The notes under the pieces: generated by a model
The model's database searches: none
What the model was told of the DNA's origin: nothing
What the model saw: the letters and a program-made list of their open reading frames with translations, nothing else
Translations under genes and position numbers: made by a program
Source of the DNA: Sporosarcina luteola
GTDB taxonomy: Bacteria > Bacillota > Bacilli > Bacillales_A > Planococcaceae
Length of the DNA stretch: 64,000 nt
Direction: 5' to 3'
Assembly: GCF_023715535.1 (NCBI RefSeq)
Contig: NZ_JAMBOI010000001.1
Span: 186,001-250,000, forward strand
Shown: positions 17,535 to 26,206 of the stretch, in pieces
Position numbering within the stretch: the first letter of the stretch is position 1
Layout of the letters: each line of letters begins with the position of its first letter

Positions 17535-17879
17535 TTGATTGTTATTTCCAAGACCGTTTTACTGCCATTCCAAATCATACGTGCGGATACTGTTTGGAAG
17601 AGATCTTTAGGACTTTTAAGTCACAAAGGGCCGCTAATTGATAAAGGACTTCTCCTTACACCTTGCAATTCCATCCATATGTTCTTTGTACGGCATCCGA
17701 TTGATGTCGTTTTTCTCAACAAATCAAACCGCGTCATAAAAACAATATCCTACCTTAGACCATGGCGAGTCGTACCTCCTGTGAAAAACGCCCACTCCAC
17801 ACTCGAACTACCCCTCGGCACAGTAAAAGCAGAAAAAATCCGCGTCGGCGACACAATTCAAATGAACTTTTTAAACTAA
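17535..17879 (+). CDS. DUF192 family protein
   Basis: 114 residues. DUF192 hallmarks are RSLGLLSHKGPLIDKGLLLTPCNSIHMFFVRHPIDVVFLN, then the closing LELPLGTVKAEKIRVGDTI. The function of the family is unknown; the conserved Cys-Asn-x-x-His/Met-x-x segment suggests a binding pocket. The start is uncertain: the only standard start in frame is the TTG at 17535, one base after AAAAGGAGG, which is very close. An ATT start a few codons in is possible. It is divergent from the tad operon and ends 17 bp before repeat copy 6. Confidence 0.82.
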   Translation: MIVISKTVLLPFQIIRADTVWKRSLGLLSHKGPLIDKGLLLTPCNSIHMFFVRHPIDVVFLNKSNRVIKTISYLRPWRVVPPVKNAHSTLELPLGTVKAEKIRVGDTIQMNFLN

Positions 17880-17895
17880 TTGTGCGAATTGTGTC

Positions 17896-18042
17896 GGTGC
17901 CTGTGCAAGGAGCATTTATGACAATTCAATAATCAGCATATATATGCAAAAAGAAGTCGAACAAAGGTTGATATGTTCGACTTCTTCTCTTTCAGATATG
18001 CAATTGTAGCGAATTTACTGATTAGTTTGTTGCACAGGCACC
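17896..18042 (+). repeat. GGTGCC hairpin repeat, copy 6 (complete, 147 bp)
   Basis: Left end GGTGCCTGTGCAAGGAGCAT, right end TTGCACAGGCACC. A perfect 13-bp stem pairs 17951-17963 with 17974-17986. It lies between convergent genes (17535-17879 and 18060-18983), with T-rich runs on both sides of the stem, so it may be a bidirectional terminator. The right border is followed by TCAATTGGCACCTCAATT, a small duplication of the end. Confidence 0.95.
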
Positions 18043-18059
18043 TCAATTGGCACCTCAAT

Positions 18060-18983
18060 TTATGCACCCAACTTCTCATTCACTCTCTTAAAGGTCGCGA
18101 TAAATTCACGTCTGAATTCCTCAACGTCAATGCCCAAGCATACATGCACATGTCCATCTTCGTTATAATGCGTAATCGTACACCCCGATGCCTCACCTTC
18201 CGTTACGACATTAACGGTTGCCCGTTTAGTTGTAAATAGTTCCGGTCTCGTCAAATAAATAATGGTGCACAAATCATGAATCGTAATATCGTTCTCGGTC
18301 GATGATGGACTGTCGTAGTGAGCTAGCAATTGGCTGACCATCTCTCCCACTTTACCGTAGCCCTCTATTTCCTTTATATCGTCTGTTGAAATACGTGTTT
18401 GCAGCGTCGCATCCAAACCACACATGACAATTTTAATTTGCTCATCAAAAACAATCTTCGCCGCATGAGGATCCACGAACATATTAAATTCAGCAACTGG
18501 CGTCCTGTTGCCACCTTTAACCGCTCCGCCCATGAGGACAATCTCTTTAATATTGTTTTTTACTTCGGGATACATTTTAAATAACAATGCAATATTCGTT
18601 AGAGGCCCAATCGGCACAAGCGTGATCGGTTCGTTTGAATTAAGAATGGCATCCCTTAACTCCTCAACTGCATGTTTACTTGAAAGCAGCGCACAATTCT
18701 CTTTTACTTCGAATTGGTAGCCGCCGACTCCACTTTCACCATGAACTTTAGCGGCAGATACTAATTTATTCAGCAACGGTTGATCCGCGCCTTTCGCAAC
18801 CGGTGTATCTATCCCTAAGAAATTTACCAAGTTCACAGCATTAGTTGTCGTATTTTCAATTCCAACATTGCCCCCGACCGTCGTAATTAATTTCACATCG
18901 AGTTCCTCTGCAAATAATGCTGCAGTAATCGCAATCACGTCATCTATTCCCGGATCAGTATCGATAATAATAGGTGTTTTCAT
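18060..18983 (-). CDS. Inosine/uridine-type nucleoside hydrolase
   Basis: Cytoplasmic enzyme that hydrolyses ribonucleosides to base and ribose. The N-terminal Asp-rich Ca2+ site IIDTDPGIDD (from residue 5) is intact, as are the central VPIGPLTNIALL segment and the second metal-ligand region FNMFVDPHAAKIVFD. ATG 18983 is chosen because GAGGAA lies 8 nt ahead; a further ATG at 18998 is upstream of that site. The length (about 307) is normal. It is a monocistronic gene, convergent with the DUF192 gene. Confidence 0.92.
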   Translation of the reverse strand: MKTPIIIDTDPGIDDVIAITAALFAEELDVKLITTVGGNVGIENTTTNAVNLVNFLGIDTPVAKGADQPLLNKLVSAAKVHGESGVGGYQFEVKENCALLSSKHAVEELRDAILNSNEPITLVPIGPLTNIALLFKMYPEVKNNIKEIVLMGGAVKGGNRTPVAEFNMFVDPHAAKIVFDEQIKIVMCGLDATLQTRISTDDIKEIEGYGKVGEMVSQLLAHYDSPSSTENDITIHDLCTIIYLTRPELFTTKRATVNVVTEGEASGCTITHYNEDGHVHVCLGIDVEEFRREFIATFKRVNEKLGA

Positions 18984-19078
18984 AAGATCATTCCTCATTT
19001 CTGTAATTTGAACAAATAAATTGTACTTTCATTATAAGAGAAGGTTGAAAAAACATCACAATTCGCGAGCGGGTTTTT

Positions 19079-19204
19079 GTGTTGAAAACTGATTTTGTTT
19101 CATTGCGATGGGGTTTCGTTTTGATTCGAGTAGATTTGGTTGTGTTGCAAGTCTGCATTGTTGTGATGCGAATGTATTTGGTTTTGTTGTGAACTTGGTT
19201 CGTC
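19079..19204. repeat. Six degenerate 21-bp tandem repeats
   Basis: Six consecutive 21-bp units share a GTGTTGnnAA...TTTnGTT pattern and differ at many positions, for example GTGTTGCAAGTCTGC followed by ATTGTT. Because 21 is a multiple of three, the minus strand reads as a 7-residue periodic frame starting TK at most units, but there is no plausible gene start. The array sits in the 281-bp gap between divergent genes and its last unit contains the -35 box of the gene at 19265. Confidence 0.7.
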
Positions 19205-19223
19205 GTCACACGAGCGGTATAAT
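19195..19223 (+). promoter_or_regulatory. Sigma-A-type promoter of the alkylation-repair-like gene
   Basis: TTGGTT at 19195-19200, a 17-bp spacer, and a perfect TATAAT at 19218-19223, 42 bp ahead of the ATG. The -35 box lies within the last of the 21-bp degenerate repeats. Confidence 0.65.
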
Positions 19224-19264
19224 GGTTAGAAGATAAGATGAATTCTAGAAGGAAGTGCCAAACA

Positions 19265-19972
19265 ATGAACTTAGAATCAGTCATGCAACAACTCGAATCG
19301 CTCGGCAAAGAACGAACAAAGAAAATATACATCTCGAACGGCGCGCATGAACCGCTTTTCGGCGTCGCAACGGGTGCGATGAAGCCGATCGCTAAAAAAA
19401 TCGGCATAGACCAAGCTTTAGCGGAAGAGCTTTACGCGACTGGGAACTACGACGCCATGTACTTCGCAGGCATCATTGCAGATCCGAAAGCAATGACTGC
19501 GGCGGATTTTGACCGGTGGATGGATTCTGCGTATTTTTATATGCTTTCCGATTATGTCGTGGCCGTCACATTGGCCGAAGCGGATATTGCACAGGAAGTT
19601 GCCGATAAGTGGATCGCAAGCGGTGAGGAATTGAGGATGTCTGCGGGCTGGAGCTGTTATTGCTGGCTTTTAGGGAACCGCCCGGACGTTGAATTTTCCG
19701 AGGACAAGCTTGCCGGTATGCTGGAAACCGTGAAAAACACAATTCACACTGCACCGGAACGCACAAAGTCCGCTATGAACACCTTCATGTACACTATCGG
19801 CTACTCCTATTTGCCGCTCCATGAACTAGCGGTCGAAACAGCTAAAGCAGTTGGCCCAGTCGAAATGAAACGGGATAATAAAAAACCCGCCATCCTCAAC
19901 GCTTATGAAAACATCCAAAAAGAAATAGAAAGAGGAAGAATCGGTTTCAAACGCAAATATGTAAGATGTTAA
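19265..19972 (+). CDS. DNA alkylation repair (AlkD-like) HEAT-repeat protein
   Basis: 235 residues starting at ATG 19265, which follows AGAAGGAAG at a normal distance. An in-frame ATG at 19238 has no such site. The protein is all-helical, with segments typical of AlkD-like HEAT proteins: the opening MQQLESLGKERTKKIY, DAMYFAGIIADPKAMTAADF, YVVAVTLAEADIAQEV, and a Trp-rich helix (RMSAGWSCYCWLL). AlkD enzymes excise N3/N7-alkylated purines. Whether this divergent member keeps glycosylase activity cannot be read from sequence; YhaZ/AlkD-like family is the best description. Confidence 0.72.
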   Translation: MNLESVMQQLESLGKERTKKIYISNGAHEPLFGVATGAMKPIAKKIGIDQALAEELYATGNYDAMYFAGIIADPKAMTAADFDRWMDSAYFYMLSDYVVAVTLAEADIAQEVADKWIASGEELRMSAGWSCYCWLLGNRPDVEFSEDKLAGMLETVKNTIHTAPERTKSAMNTFMYTIGYSYLPLHELAVETAKAVGPVEMKRDNKKPAILNAYENIQKEIERGRIGFKRKYVRC

Positions 19973-19989
19973 TTGTAGGGATCAATGTG

Positions 19990-20065
19990 GGTGCAAGGTG
20001 TATCTAGGAACACTCAAACCAACGCGTGAAAAAGGGAAGCCGGTTAACTACTTGACCAACTTCCC
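19990..20065 (+). repeat. Decayed GGTGCC-type repeat / terminator hairpin
   Basis: GGTGCAAGGTGTATCTAGGA then ACACTCAA (19990-20017) resembles the repeat left arm (TGCAAGGTGCATTTATGACAATTCAA). It is followed by a hairpin, GGGAAG 20034-20039 with CTTCCC 20060-20065 and GGT/ACC inside. No right arm remains. It lies between two convergent genes and may act as their terminator. Confidence 0.45.
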
Positions 20066-20079
20066 CCACCCCAACATCT

Positions 20080-20799
20080 TCACCACTCAAACTCTTCAGG
20101 ATAGCTCCCGGGATATTCAATAGTGCTTAAAGATACCCCTTCTTGCATGGCCAACATCTCTATCCGCCCCTTGATTTTCACGTACTTGGAGTCTCTATTG
20201 GCCACTCGTTTGGCAGCAATGCTAACATGAGCCAGCCGCTTATCTTTATCCATTTTCAAAAATTCAATGTTAAGGTAATCAATGTATTGAGTGACATAAT
20301 TCTCGTAATATCCAATGTAATTAGGAGTCAAAGACCCCTTTAATAACCGAAATTTATGTTCGCCGACTGTATTCTCAAGGCATTCACCAATTACTGATTG
20401 AAATTGGCGGATTCGTGCAGGTGTGGAGTCCCAGAAATGCTGCCTGTGCTTCGCTGACAGCTCAATGAAATCATTCAACACAAACCCTAGAAACAGCAAA
20501 TCCGGCCAGGTTACGCGGACTTGGAAGTACACATTATTCCTCGTAGAATCGACTGGGAGTACACTCATATTTCCCCGTTCCTGAAAAATCGGCACAAGAA
20601 TCACTTCTCTATCTCCCATTGCCGCTTTATACAATTCATCACACAGACCCAGGATACGAAGTCGCACATGCTCATAACCTGGATATTCCCCCTCTTCCCC
20701 GACAACCAGATTGATCGCTTCATTCAAAGAAGCAAGATCGTTTTGATCACCTGAAAGATAGACCCCTGCGTAATTCGGTGTATTCTCCAACCATATCAT
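20080..20799 (-). CDS. Hypothetical protein, possibly DUF6904-like
   Basis: 239 residues, ATG 20799 after AAGGGGAGA. The N-terminus IWLENTPNYAGVYLSGDQNDLASLNEAI resembles the DUF6904 class of small Bacillales proteins as I remember them (low certainty). A middle segment VTWPDLLFLGFVLNDFIEL and a basic C-terminal region follow. No membrane segment, signal peptide or catalytic motif is apparent. It stands alone, convergent with the gene at 19265. Confidence 0.7.
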   Translation of the reverse strand: MIWLENTPNYAGVYLSGDQNDLASLNEAINLVVGEEGEYPGYEHVRLRILGLCDELYKAAMGDREVILVPIFQERGNMSVLPVDSTRNNVYFQVRVTWPDLLFLGFVLNDFIELSAKHRQHFWDSTPARIRQFQSVIGECLENTVGEHKFRLLKGSLTPNYIGYYENYVTQYIDYLNIEFLKMDKDKRLAHVSIAAKRVANRDSKYVKIKGRIEMLAMQEGVSLSTIEYPGSYPEEFEW

Positions 20800-20880
20800 C
20801 TACAATTCTCCCCTTAGCACTCTAAGTTGTAGATATATAGTACCATTCCCGGCAATGCAGGTCTATAAACTATCTCTCCG

Positions 20881-21009
20881 CGATGCCTGTGCAAGGCACC
20901 GTTTATTCTGTTGCAAGCCGTCTTGATTGTGTTGCAAAACGGTTGTTGTGTTGCATGCTGACTGATTGTGTTGCGAAACGACTTCGTTGCGTTGCATGCA
21001 GTTTGATGT
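20881..21009. repeat. Repeat left-end fragment plus five degenerate 19-21-bp repeats
   Basis: Positions 20882-20900 (GATGCCTGTGCAAGGCACC) are a solo, slightly altered left end of the GGTGCC repeat. From 20910 five units begin GTTGCA/GTTGCG and are 19-21 bp long (GTTGCAAG.., GTTGCAAAACGG.., GTTGCATGC.., GTTGCGAAACG.., GTTGCATGC..). Together they occupy most of the 331-bp intergenic gap 20800-21130. The unit size and GTTGC core resemble the 21-bp series at 19079. Confidence 0.65.
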
Positions 21010-21094
21010 GCTAGGCCATTGATCCAATATGGATGAATGCCTTTTTGTTGTAGTTGCCTATAGGTTGACCAACCAAGGGCTTTCCCTATTACGA

Positions 21095-21103
21095 CATATA
21101 GTA
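21095..21103 (+). promoter_or_regulatory. Sigma-K-like -10 box
   Basis: CATATAGTA matches the sigma-K -10 consensus CATAnnnTA, 27 bp before the ATG at 21131. No good -35 AC element lies 16-17 bp upstream, so support is partial. The same nonamer occurs at 28866. Confidence 0.4.
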
Positions 21104-21130
21104 TAGGTGAAGCCGTAGGGAGGTTATCGT

Positions 21131-21502
21131 ATGAGTTCACAGTATTGTGGTTGTTGTCGGAAGAGTGGCAGCCGCCACTTCAGTGTCAGATTGGCCGGTT
21201 TGCAAGACGGGCTTCTTTACAGGCTCCACCAATTGTTATGGGATGAAGCGCAATTCAAGCTGATGGACGGCACTGAAGTGAAAGGGACAATCGTCTCAGT
21301 CGGGGCAAATTTTGTTGAAGTTCTCCTAGTAGACACCATTTCTAAGGAATACGAGACAACCCTCGCCTTAGATCAGGGCATCTTAGTGGAGTCGGCAACC
21401 GAAGAGCGGGAGCATCCAATCGGACGATCTTGGATTTTTTCCATCGACAAAATCGCGCACGTGGAGGCTTCCGGTGAGAAGTCGCCCTGTCCTAGCCAAT
21501 AA
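21131..21502 (+). CDS. Small protein beside the mnx operon, possible spore-surface component
   Basis: 123 residues, ATG 21131 after GGGAGG. The N-terminus carries CGCC (SSQYCGCCRK), a candidate metal or disulfide site. Residues about 43-113 show the pattern FKLMDGTEVKGTIVSVGANF, then VEVLLVD, then an I-x-x-I closing strand (WIFSIDKIAHVEA). This is a small beta-barrel-like pattern also seen in MnxD/E/F here and in other small spore proteins. It converges on the mnx operon with a shared terminator. A sigma-K-like box precedes it. Function unknown. Confidence 0.65.
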   Translation: MSSQYCGCCRKSGSRHFSVRLAGLQDGLLYRLHQLLWDEAQFKLMDGTEVKGTIVSVGANFVEVLLVDTISKEYETTLALDQGILVESATEEREHPIGRSWIFSIDKIAHVEASGEKSPCPSQ

Positions 21503-21516
21503 CGACCCAATTAGAA

Positions 21517-21549
21517 AGAAGTCAGCTAACGTAGAACAAGCTGACTTCT
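21517..21549. terminator. Rho-independent terminator between convergent genes
   Basis: Perfect 11-bp stem AGAAGTCAGCT (21517-21527) with AGCTGACTTCT (21539-21549), followed by GTTTTTATT on the plus strand and flanked by A-rich sequence for the minus strand. Confidence 0.85.
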
Positions 21550-21560
21550 GTTTTTATTAA

Positions 21561-22199
21561 CTACACATGAATAAGACAGATTCGACTCATCGGGATTTCG
21601 ATTTCCTTTTCATCCACGTTTAGACAGATCGTTTCCTTGTTTACCTGCAGTAACCCCCCAAAAAACGTTGAATCTAACGTCACGACTTGAAGTGAACGTG
21701 ATTCCAGTGTCAATAAATAGACATCAAGCCGCATTCTAAAAAACAGATGGATCAATTCAGGTGACGAAGCTACCTTCTCGCCGAATCGATAGGTCAGTTC
21801 CTGCTGACAACCCGGGGAGGCGTCCTTTAGTTTGGGATCGGGAAGAGGTTCGGCATATCGACCGGCGGGCTTGATCTTTTCGATTTGTACATACGGTAAA
21901 ATGAAAGTACCTTCCTTTGCTTGGAGTACGACAAAATCGAACCCGGCGAGTGTCACCCTTCCTACGACAGGCTTTCCAGCTCGAATCGGAATTTCAACGG
22001 ATAGGCCAATTAATCCATCAAACATTTTTTGATACGTTTCATTCGCTGATCGATCATCCGATAGAGCCAAATCGAGTAATAAGTTATTGGCGTCATAGAT
22101 TTTTTCAAGAAGCTCAGGAGGCAGGTTATCCGTCGGGGAAGGCAGTTGAGGGTTCAAGGGAGTTTCCGGACATCGCTTCCGATCATCTTCATTTTTCAT
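21561..22199 (-). CDS. MnxD-like paralogue downstream of mnxG
   Basis: 212 residues; ATG 22199 follows AAAGGAGGT. The opening frame could be read further upstream, but that part overlaps mnxG and lacks a ribosome site. The protein parallels MnxD (26501-27256) in layout: GRVTLAGFDFVVL, then ILPYVQIEKI; later LTYRFGEKVA, a FF-x-M/E helix, LQVVTLDSTFFGGLL, and a closing EIPMSRICLI. The spacing is similar in both. This suggests a duplicated two-barrel protein acting with the oxidase. I know of no equivalent eighth gene in the described Bacillus mnx operon (recollection, not a search). A terminator-like hairpin separates it from mnxG. Confidence 0.75.
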   Translation of the reverse strand: MKNEDDRKRCPETPLNPQLPSPTDNLPPELLEKIYDANNLLLDLALSDDRSANETYQKMFDGLIGLSVEIPIRAGKPVVGRVTLAGFDFVVLQAKEGTFILPYVQIEKIKPAGRYAEPLPDPKLKDASPGCQQELTYRFGEKVASSPELIHLFFRMRLDVYLLTLESRSLQVVTLDSTFFGGLLQVNKETICLNVDEKEIEIPMSRICLIHV

Positions 22200-22222
22200 G
22201 TTGCATACCTCCTTTCTATGTA

Positions 22223-22253
22223 GAAAAAGAGAAGAGAAAATCGTTCTCCTCTC
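22223..22253 (-). terminator. Terminator-like hairpin between mnxG and the mnxD-like gene
   Basis: On the minus strand GAGAGGAGAA (22253-22244) pairs with TTCTCTTCTC (22238-22229) with one G-U pair and a 5-nt loop, followed by TTTTTC. It begins right after the mnxG stop, so it may attenuate transcription into the last gene. Confidence 0.6.
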
Positions 22254-22254
22254 C

Positions 22255-25200
22255 CTATTGCTCCAAAGGCCGCAGTTCAGCAATCGGTTTATCGTGGACC
22301 CGCAAAATGCCCCACATGCCTTGTTCGATATCCCATCGGATATTCCCGGATCGGTACAAATAGTCCCCCGGGAACTTCCCATAGGCCCCTGCTCCCCCAA
22401 GCAACTCCAAGTTCTTCACCGCTCCCGCGACATGAAATCCGACAAAGGCTTCCGTCCGCGACTCGATGTCTTTCGTATCAAATCGCCAACGATGTCCATG
22501 CAAATGGAAAGAATGCGCTCTTCTTCTTTCAGCCGGCGTCACGAGCCGGATGGTTACGGGATCGCCTGCATAACTTTCAAAAACGGGAGTCGCCGGATCC
22601 CCGAACACTTTGGAACTGAATAACTCATGCAGCTTCGGATGTTTCCGATAACGATTGATTAATCGTTCGCTTCGATAATTTATCCCCCGTGAACCTTGGT
22701 CGTACGTATCAAGTAAATCTTCGTCCATCTCTGGCGGCGGGACGAGAATTCCGTCAACCGGGTCAAAGATGACCTGCCCTTGCTTATCGTACAACCGCAC
22801 CCCATCATGCATAATGACGACAAACTCCCGCATATCGGCCAAGAAAGGGTTCCGGAGCACAACATTCGCTCCCGATGCAACGGGTTGCAACGTATACGGA
22901 TCAACATACTCCGTTCCTCTCGGCTCTGCGATGAATGCACCAAACGCTCCGTGTGATTTATGGTTCCGGATATCCGCCATATCCCATAGCCCACAAGCGC
23001 CCACTTGGGTATCCACCACCCAACGATACGTCCGTTTCTCCCCTAGTCCTACCGTTTGGTCGCCATTGAATCCGACGGTTTCCCCGGCAGACGTTTTGAC
23101 ATCGTATTGAATCAATTGAGGATGCAGGGAAATGCGTAAAGACGGCGGGTAATACGCTTGTTCTTTAACAACAGGATATGGATAGATCCCATCTAGAAAC
23201 GGAAACTTCTCCGACTCCAACTCGCTCGTCAATGTCACTTCCACGGTATCCCCTACATTCGCCCGGATAATGAGAGGCTCCGGCTTTTTCGTACCATTTA
23301 CAATGGCCTCTTGATCTTCTCGTAAGGCGAAAATGATGCCATGCGGATCATGGTCCCCAAAGTCGTTATATGTCAGCTTCGTATGGAAAGCGACGACGTC
23401 AAAATAGCGGACCGGCCCCTCCACAGGGAGGATAGTTGGATCTTCTGCTTGCGGCGGCTTGTCACCCGTGAATTCCGGCAACGGTTTGGAACGCTTTAAT
23501 GGCTCGGGCCGGTCGGATAATGATATTAAATCCGGCACTTTCTCATCATATGCCCGGATCAGCCCCCAAAGCCCGTTCCATAAATCCTCCTCCGTTTCAA
23601 ACGCCCATAAATAGTCGCCCGCTCTTTCGATATACGTCTCCATCGTAAACGATTCCGAGATTCCGATATGCTGCTGTTCTTTCAACGACGAGTTCAGACT
23701 GCCCCGCTCTTTATGCCATCTCAGTCCGTGCACGTTGAAGCTATGGGACTCTTCTTGCGAGCCTTGCAACAGCCGGATCCGGATTGGATCCCCTTCATAC
23801 GCCCTCAAAATAGGGGTAACGGGGTCTTCATTTGTATAAGAGCTGAACGTATAAGCGGGATCGCAATCTTTCCCTAACCTGAATTGCAACGGTTCGTTCT
23901 TATAATTCACGCCGAATAAACCCGGATCGTCATCGGAACTCGGAAACTTTGGCGGTTGCAGCGGTTTTCCGTTTTTATCAAACAATAAAGTGAAATCCTG
24001 TACAAATAATGCAAAGTCCCGGTAATCCGGAATCAATGGATTCTTTGACGTAATTTGTGTTCCATGCACGACAGGCTCTCCTGTCCGCGAGTCGAGGAAT
24101 TCCGTAAAGCGGGGGTGGACGACGCCAGAGCCGAATACACCATGCTGTTGATGGGCATTCGGATAGAGGTGATCATGGAAAAACCACGCTTTCAATTCGG
24201 ACTCGGCATAATAGCAGTACTGGATCGTCTCACCCGGCAATACGGAGGAATCATAGTTCCAGCCTACGTTCGCCCCATCGTTCACTAACACATCGAATTT
24301 GACAAAATGGATATGAAAACCCGTTTCATATGCCCGGGTGACAAATTGAAAGGCATCCCCGTCCAAAATATGCGGCAAACGGTTTGTATAATTGATTGTA
24401 AAAGCCGTATGGGCAGGCGTATGAATGACGAGCGGCTCCGGCTCTTTCCTCCCTGCACAAATATCTTCCAAGTCTTCATCCAGCACATATATTCTTCCTT
24501 TAGGATCATGCCATCCTTGCTTATTGTACGTAATGGGCAGCTCGATCAACGAGATGTTAAATTCCCGGATGGGTGCGTCTTCGGGGCAAGGATCCGTAAA
24601 GACGGCTCCAGGTCTTGGTTTCACGATCGCAGCATGCCGCTCCAACTCTGTCAACCCCCGCCCCCCTACAATGCCAAGCGGTGGACGGGGTGCTTTATAG
24701 CCCACCTTGCCGGGAATGAAATTCGGAAACCCCGGTCTTTCGGCTGTCGGCTTAGGCGGCGCTTTCCGGTCTGGCAACGGGTGCAGCGGCTTGATCGGAA
24801 CGCCATTCGGATAGCACTGGCTTCCATCTTGAAGCGTATTAAAAACCCGGTTCAGTCCCCACATGCCCGCCGCAAAATGCGGGTATAAGTGGCAATGGAT
24901 AACCGAATCACCGAAAGAACCCTGCAAGCTGCCTAATCCATAAAGCGGTTCCACTGTATAATGGGTTTGCGGACTGATCGATTGAGCATCAATAATCTCT
25001 GATTCCAGATCATCGGGATCGCTCAGCCATTGATGCACATGGTAATGAAAAACATGCGTTTCCTTGAGCCCCCCGTGAACGACCCGGACTTTTGCGGGAT
25101 CTCCGACATAGCCGCGTAAAATTGGGGTCGAAGGGTCTCCGTACACCCATGAATCATGGTGGACTTCCTCCCCTTCACAATTGGGGCAGACGACCCCTTC

Positions 25201-25896
25201 GGCAATCAACTGCTGCCGTCTGTTAATCGGTTCAAACCGATAATTGGCACCGTGGAACGAACTTTCTTCTTGGTTCGTCAAATGATGGATCGGCCGATTC
25301 CCGGTCAGATCATCCACTTCCATTTCATCATGGAAGACCCATGCATACTCGCGGAACGACGGCAAAATAGGATGATGGATATCCGCGAACACCCCGCTAT
25401 TCATCGGCTTCCCCGTCTCTGGATCCGTCCACCACGAAAAACGCCGTTCAACAAACAGAGCCCCGAATAATCCATTTCCATTCGAGCCGTTCTCGCTGCT
25501 GGAAGGATGGCCCAGATCCGAAAAGAAATAGATTCCCTCTTTCACAACGTTTATCCGATACACATATGATCCGCCAGGCGGCACCGTACTATCTTCATTC
25601 AACCCGACGTTTGCGCCATCCGCAGTCCGGACATCATACTCTGCTTGCTGGAAATGAAGCCCTGCATGGAACGGCAATTTATTCTCAAGCAGGATTTCCA
25701 CCGTATCCCCTTCATTCGCCCGAATGATGAGAGGCTGTACGAGATGTACCGGCATGAACGGATTTTCCTTCACCGACTGCTTCACTTTTTCTTCGTTCTC
25801 TTTCAACACATACATCATTCCGTTCGGATTATGGTCGCCGAACGTGTTCAAGACGATCCGAATCGGAATAGCGACTACGTGATACTTTCTAAGCAT
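22255..25896 (-). CDS. mnxG: Manganese oxidase MnxG (multicopper oxidase)
   Basis: Large multicopper oxidase that oxidises Mn(II) to Mn(IV) oxide on the spore surface. ATG 25896 follows AGGGGG by 6 nt, giving 1213 residues; Bacillus MnxG is about 1217. Several cupredoxin domains carry copper motifs: HYHVH at about 284-288, HCHLYPHFAAGM at about 334-345 (the type 1/3 HCH-x3-H-x3-G-M signature), FFHDHLYPNAHQQHG near residue 580, and SFHLHGHRWR near the C-terminus, with NVHGLRWH in between. No signal peptide is seen, in line with a protein made in the mother cell. The gene order mnxA-B-C-D-E-F-G is complete upstream. Very strong family match. Confidence 0.95.
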   Translation of the reverse strand: MLRKYHVVAIPIRIVLNTFGDHNPNGMMYVLKENEEKVKQSVKENPFMPVHLVQPLIIRANEGDTVEILLENKLPFHAGLHFQQAEYDVRTADGANVGLNEDSTVPPGGSYVYRINVVKEGIYFFSDLGHPSSSENGSNGNGLFGALFVERRFSWWTDPETGKPMNSGVFADIHHPILPSFREYAWVFHDEMEVDDLTGNRPIHHLTNQEESSFHGANYRFEPINRRQQLIAEGVVCPNCEGEEVHHDSWVYGDPSTPILRGYVGDPAKVRVVHGGLKETHVFHYHVHQWLSDPDDLESEIIDAQSISPQTHYTVEPLYGLGSLQGSFGDSVIHCHLYPHFAAGMWGLNRVFNTLQDGSQCYPNGVPIKPLHPLPDRKAPPKPTAERPGFPNFIPGKVGYKAPRPPLGIVGGRGLTELERHAAIVKPRPGAVFTDPCPEDAPIREFNISLIELPITYNKQGWHDPKGRIYVLDEDLEDICAGRKEPEPLVIHTPAHTAFTINYTNRLPHILDGDAFQFVTRAYETGFHIHFVKFDVLVNDGANVGWNYDSSVLPGETIQYCYYAESELKAWFFHDHLYPNAHQQHGVFGSGVVHPRFTEFLDSRTGEPVVHGTQITSKNPLIPDYRDFALFVQDFTLLFDKNGKPLQPPKFPSSDDDPGLFGVNYKNEPLQFRLGKDCDPAYTFSSYTNEDPVTPILRAYEGDPIRIRLLQGSQEESHSFNVHGLRWHKERGSLNSSLKEQQHIGISESFTMETYIERAGDYLWAFETEEDLWNGLWGLIRAYDEKVPDLISLSDRPEPLKRSKPLPEFTGDKPPQAEDPTILPVEGPVRYFDVVAFHTKLTYNDFGDHDPHGIIFALREDQEAIVNGTKKPEPLIIRANVGDTVEVTLTSELESEKFPFLDGIYPYPVVKEQAYYPPSLRISLHPQLIQYDVKTSAGETVGFNGDQTVGLGEKRTYRWVVDTQVGACGLWDMADIRNHKSHGAFGAFIAEPRGTEYVDPYTLQPVASGANVVLRNPFLADMREFVVIMHDGVRLYDKQGQVIFDPVDGILVPPPEMDEDLLDTYDQGSRGINYRSERLINRYRKHPKLHELFSSKVFGDPATPVFESYAGDPVTIRLVTPAERRRAHSFHLHGHRWRFDTKDIESRTEAFVGFHVAGAVKNLELLGGAGAYGKFPGDYLYRSGNIRWDIEQGMWGILRVHDKPIAELRPLEQ

Positions 25897-25913
25897 TGAC
25901 AACCCCCTCTTTT

Positions 25914-26189
25914 CTAGCTGTCTTTCAGATGAGGAATCTTGGCACCAATCCCTGTTTCAATATAAAAGACTTCAATGGAATGGATATGCACCGACCATTC
26001 CTTTCCCTCCAATGCGGGGACGGATGTCGTCTCCACATCCAAAACGACCATGTCTTCAACAAGCGACTTGATTTTCCCAATGAACATAAAAGGAAACGCC
26101 TCGGTTAACATAAATGCTCGGCGCCCGATATTCTTCCGGAAATAATGGATAATCCCTTCCTCTTTTTTGTCATTGAATGATTGAACCAA
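25914..26189 (-). CDS. mnxF: MnxF, small subunit of the manganese oxidase complex
   Basis: 91 residues. TTG 26189 lies a few bases after GAGGAGGGA; no ATG fits. In Bacillus the Mnx complex consists of MnxG with a hexamer of MnxE and MnxF that binds extra copper. This protein is adjacent to mnxG (17 bp upstream) and has the expected size. Segments FMFIGKIKSLVEDMVVLDVE and the His-rich WSVHIHSIEVFYIE are candidate strands and ligand sites. Identity rests mainly on gene order and size. Confidence 0.8.
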   Translation of the reverse strand: MVQSFNDKKEEGIIHYFRKNIGRRAFMLTEAFPFMFIGKIKSLVEDMVVLDVETTSVPALEGKEWSVHIHSIEVFYIETGIGAKIPHLKDS

Positions 26190-26206
26190 ATATCATCCCT
26201 CCTCGC

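Noticed and set aside
18988-19407. A 139-codon minus-strand open frame overlapping the AlkD-like gene
   Set aside because: Half of it is antisense to a real gene and the rest is the 21-bp repeat read in frame.
20814-21140. A 108-codon minus-strand open frame
   Set aside because: It runs through degenerate 20-21-bp repeats, has no ribosome binding site, and its periodic residues come from the DNA repeats.
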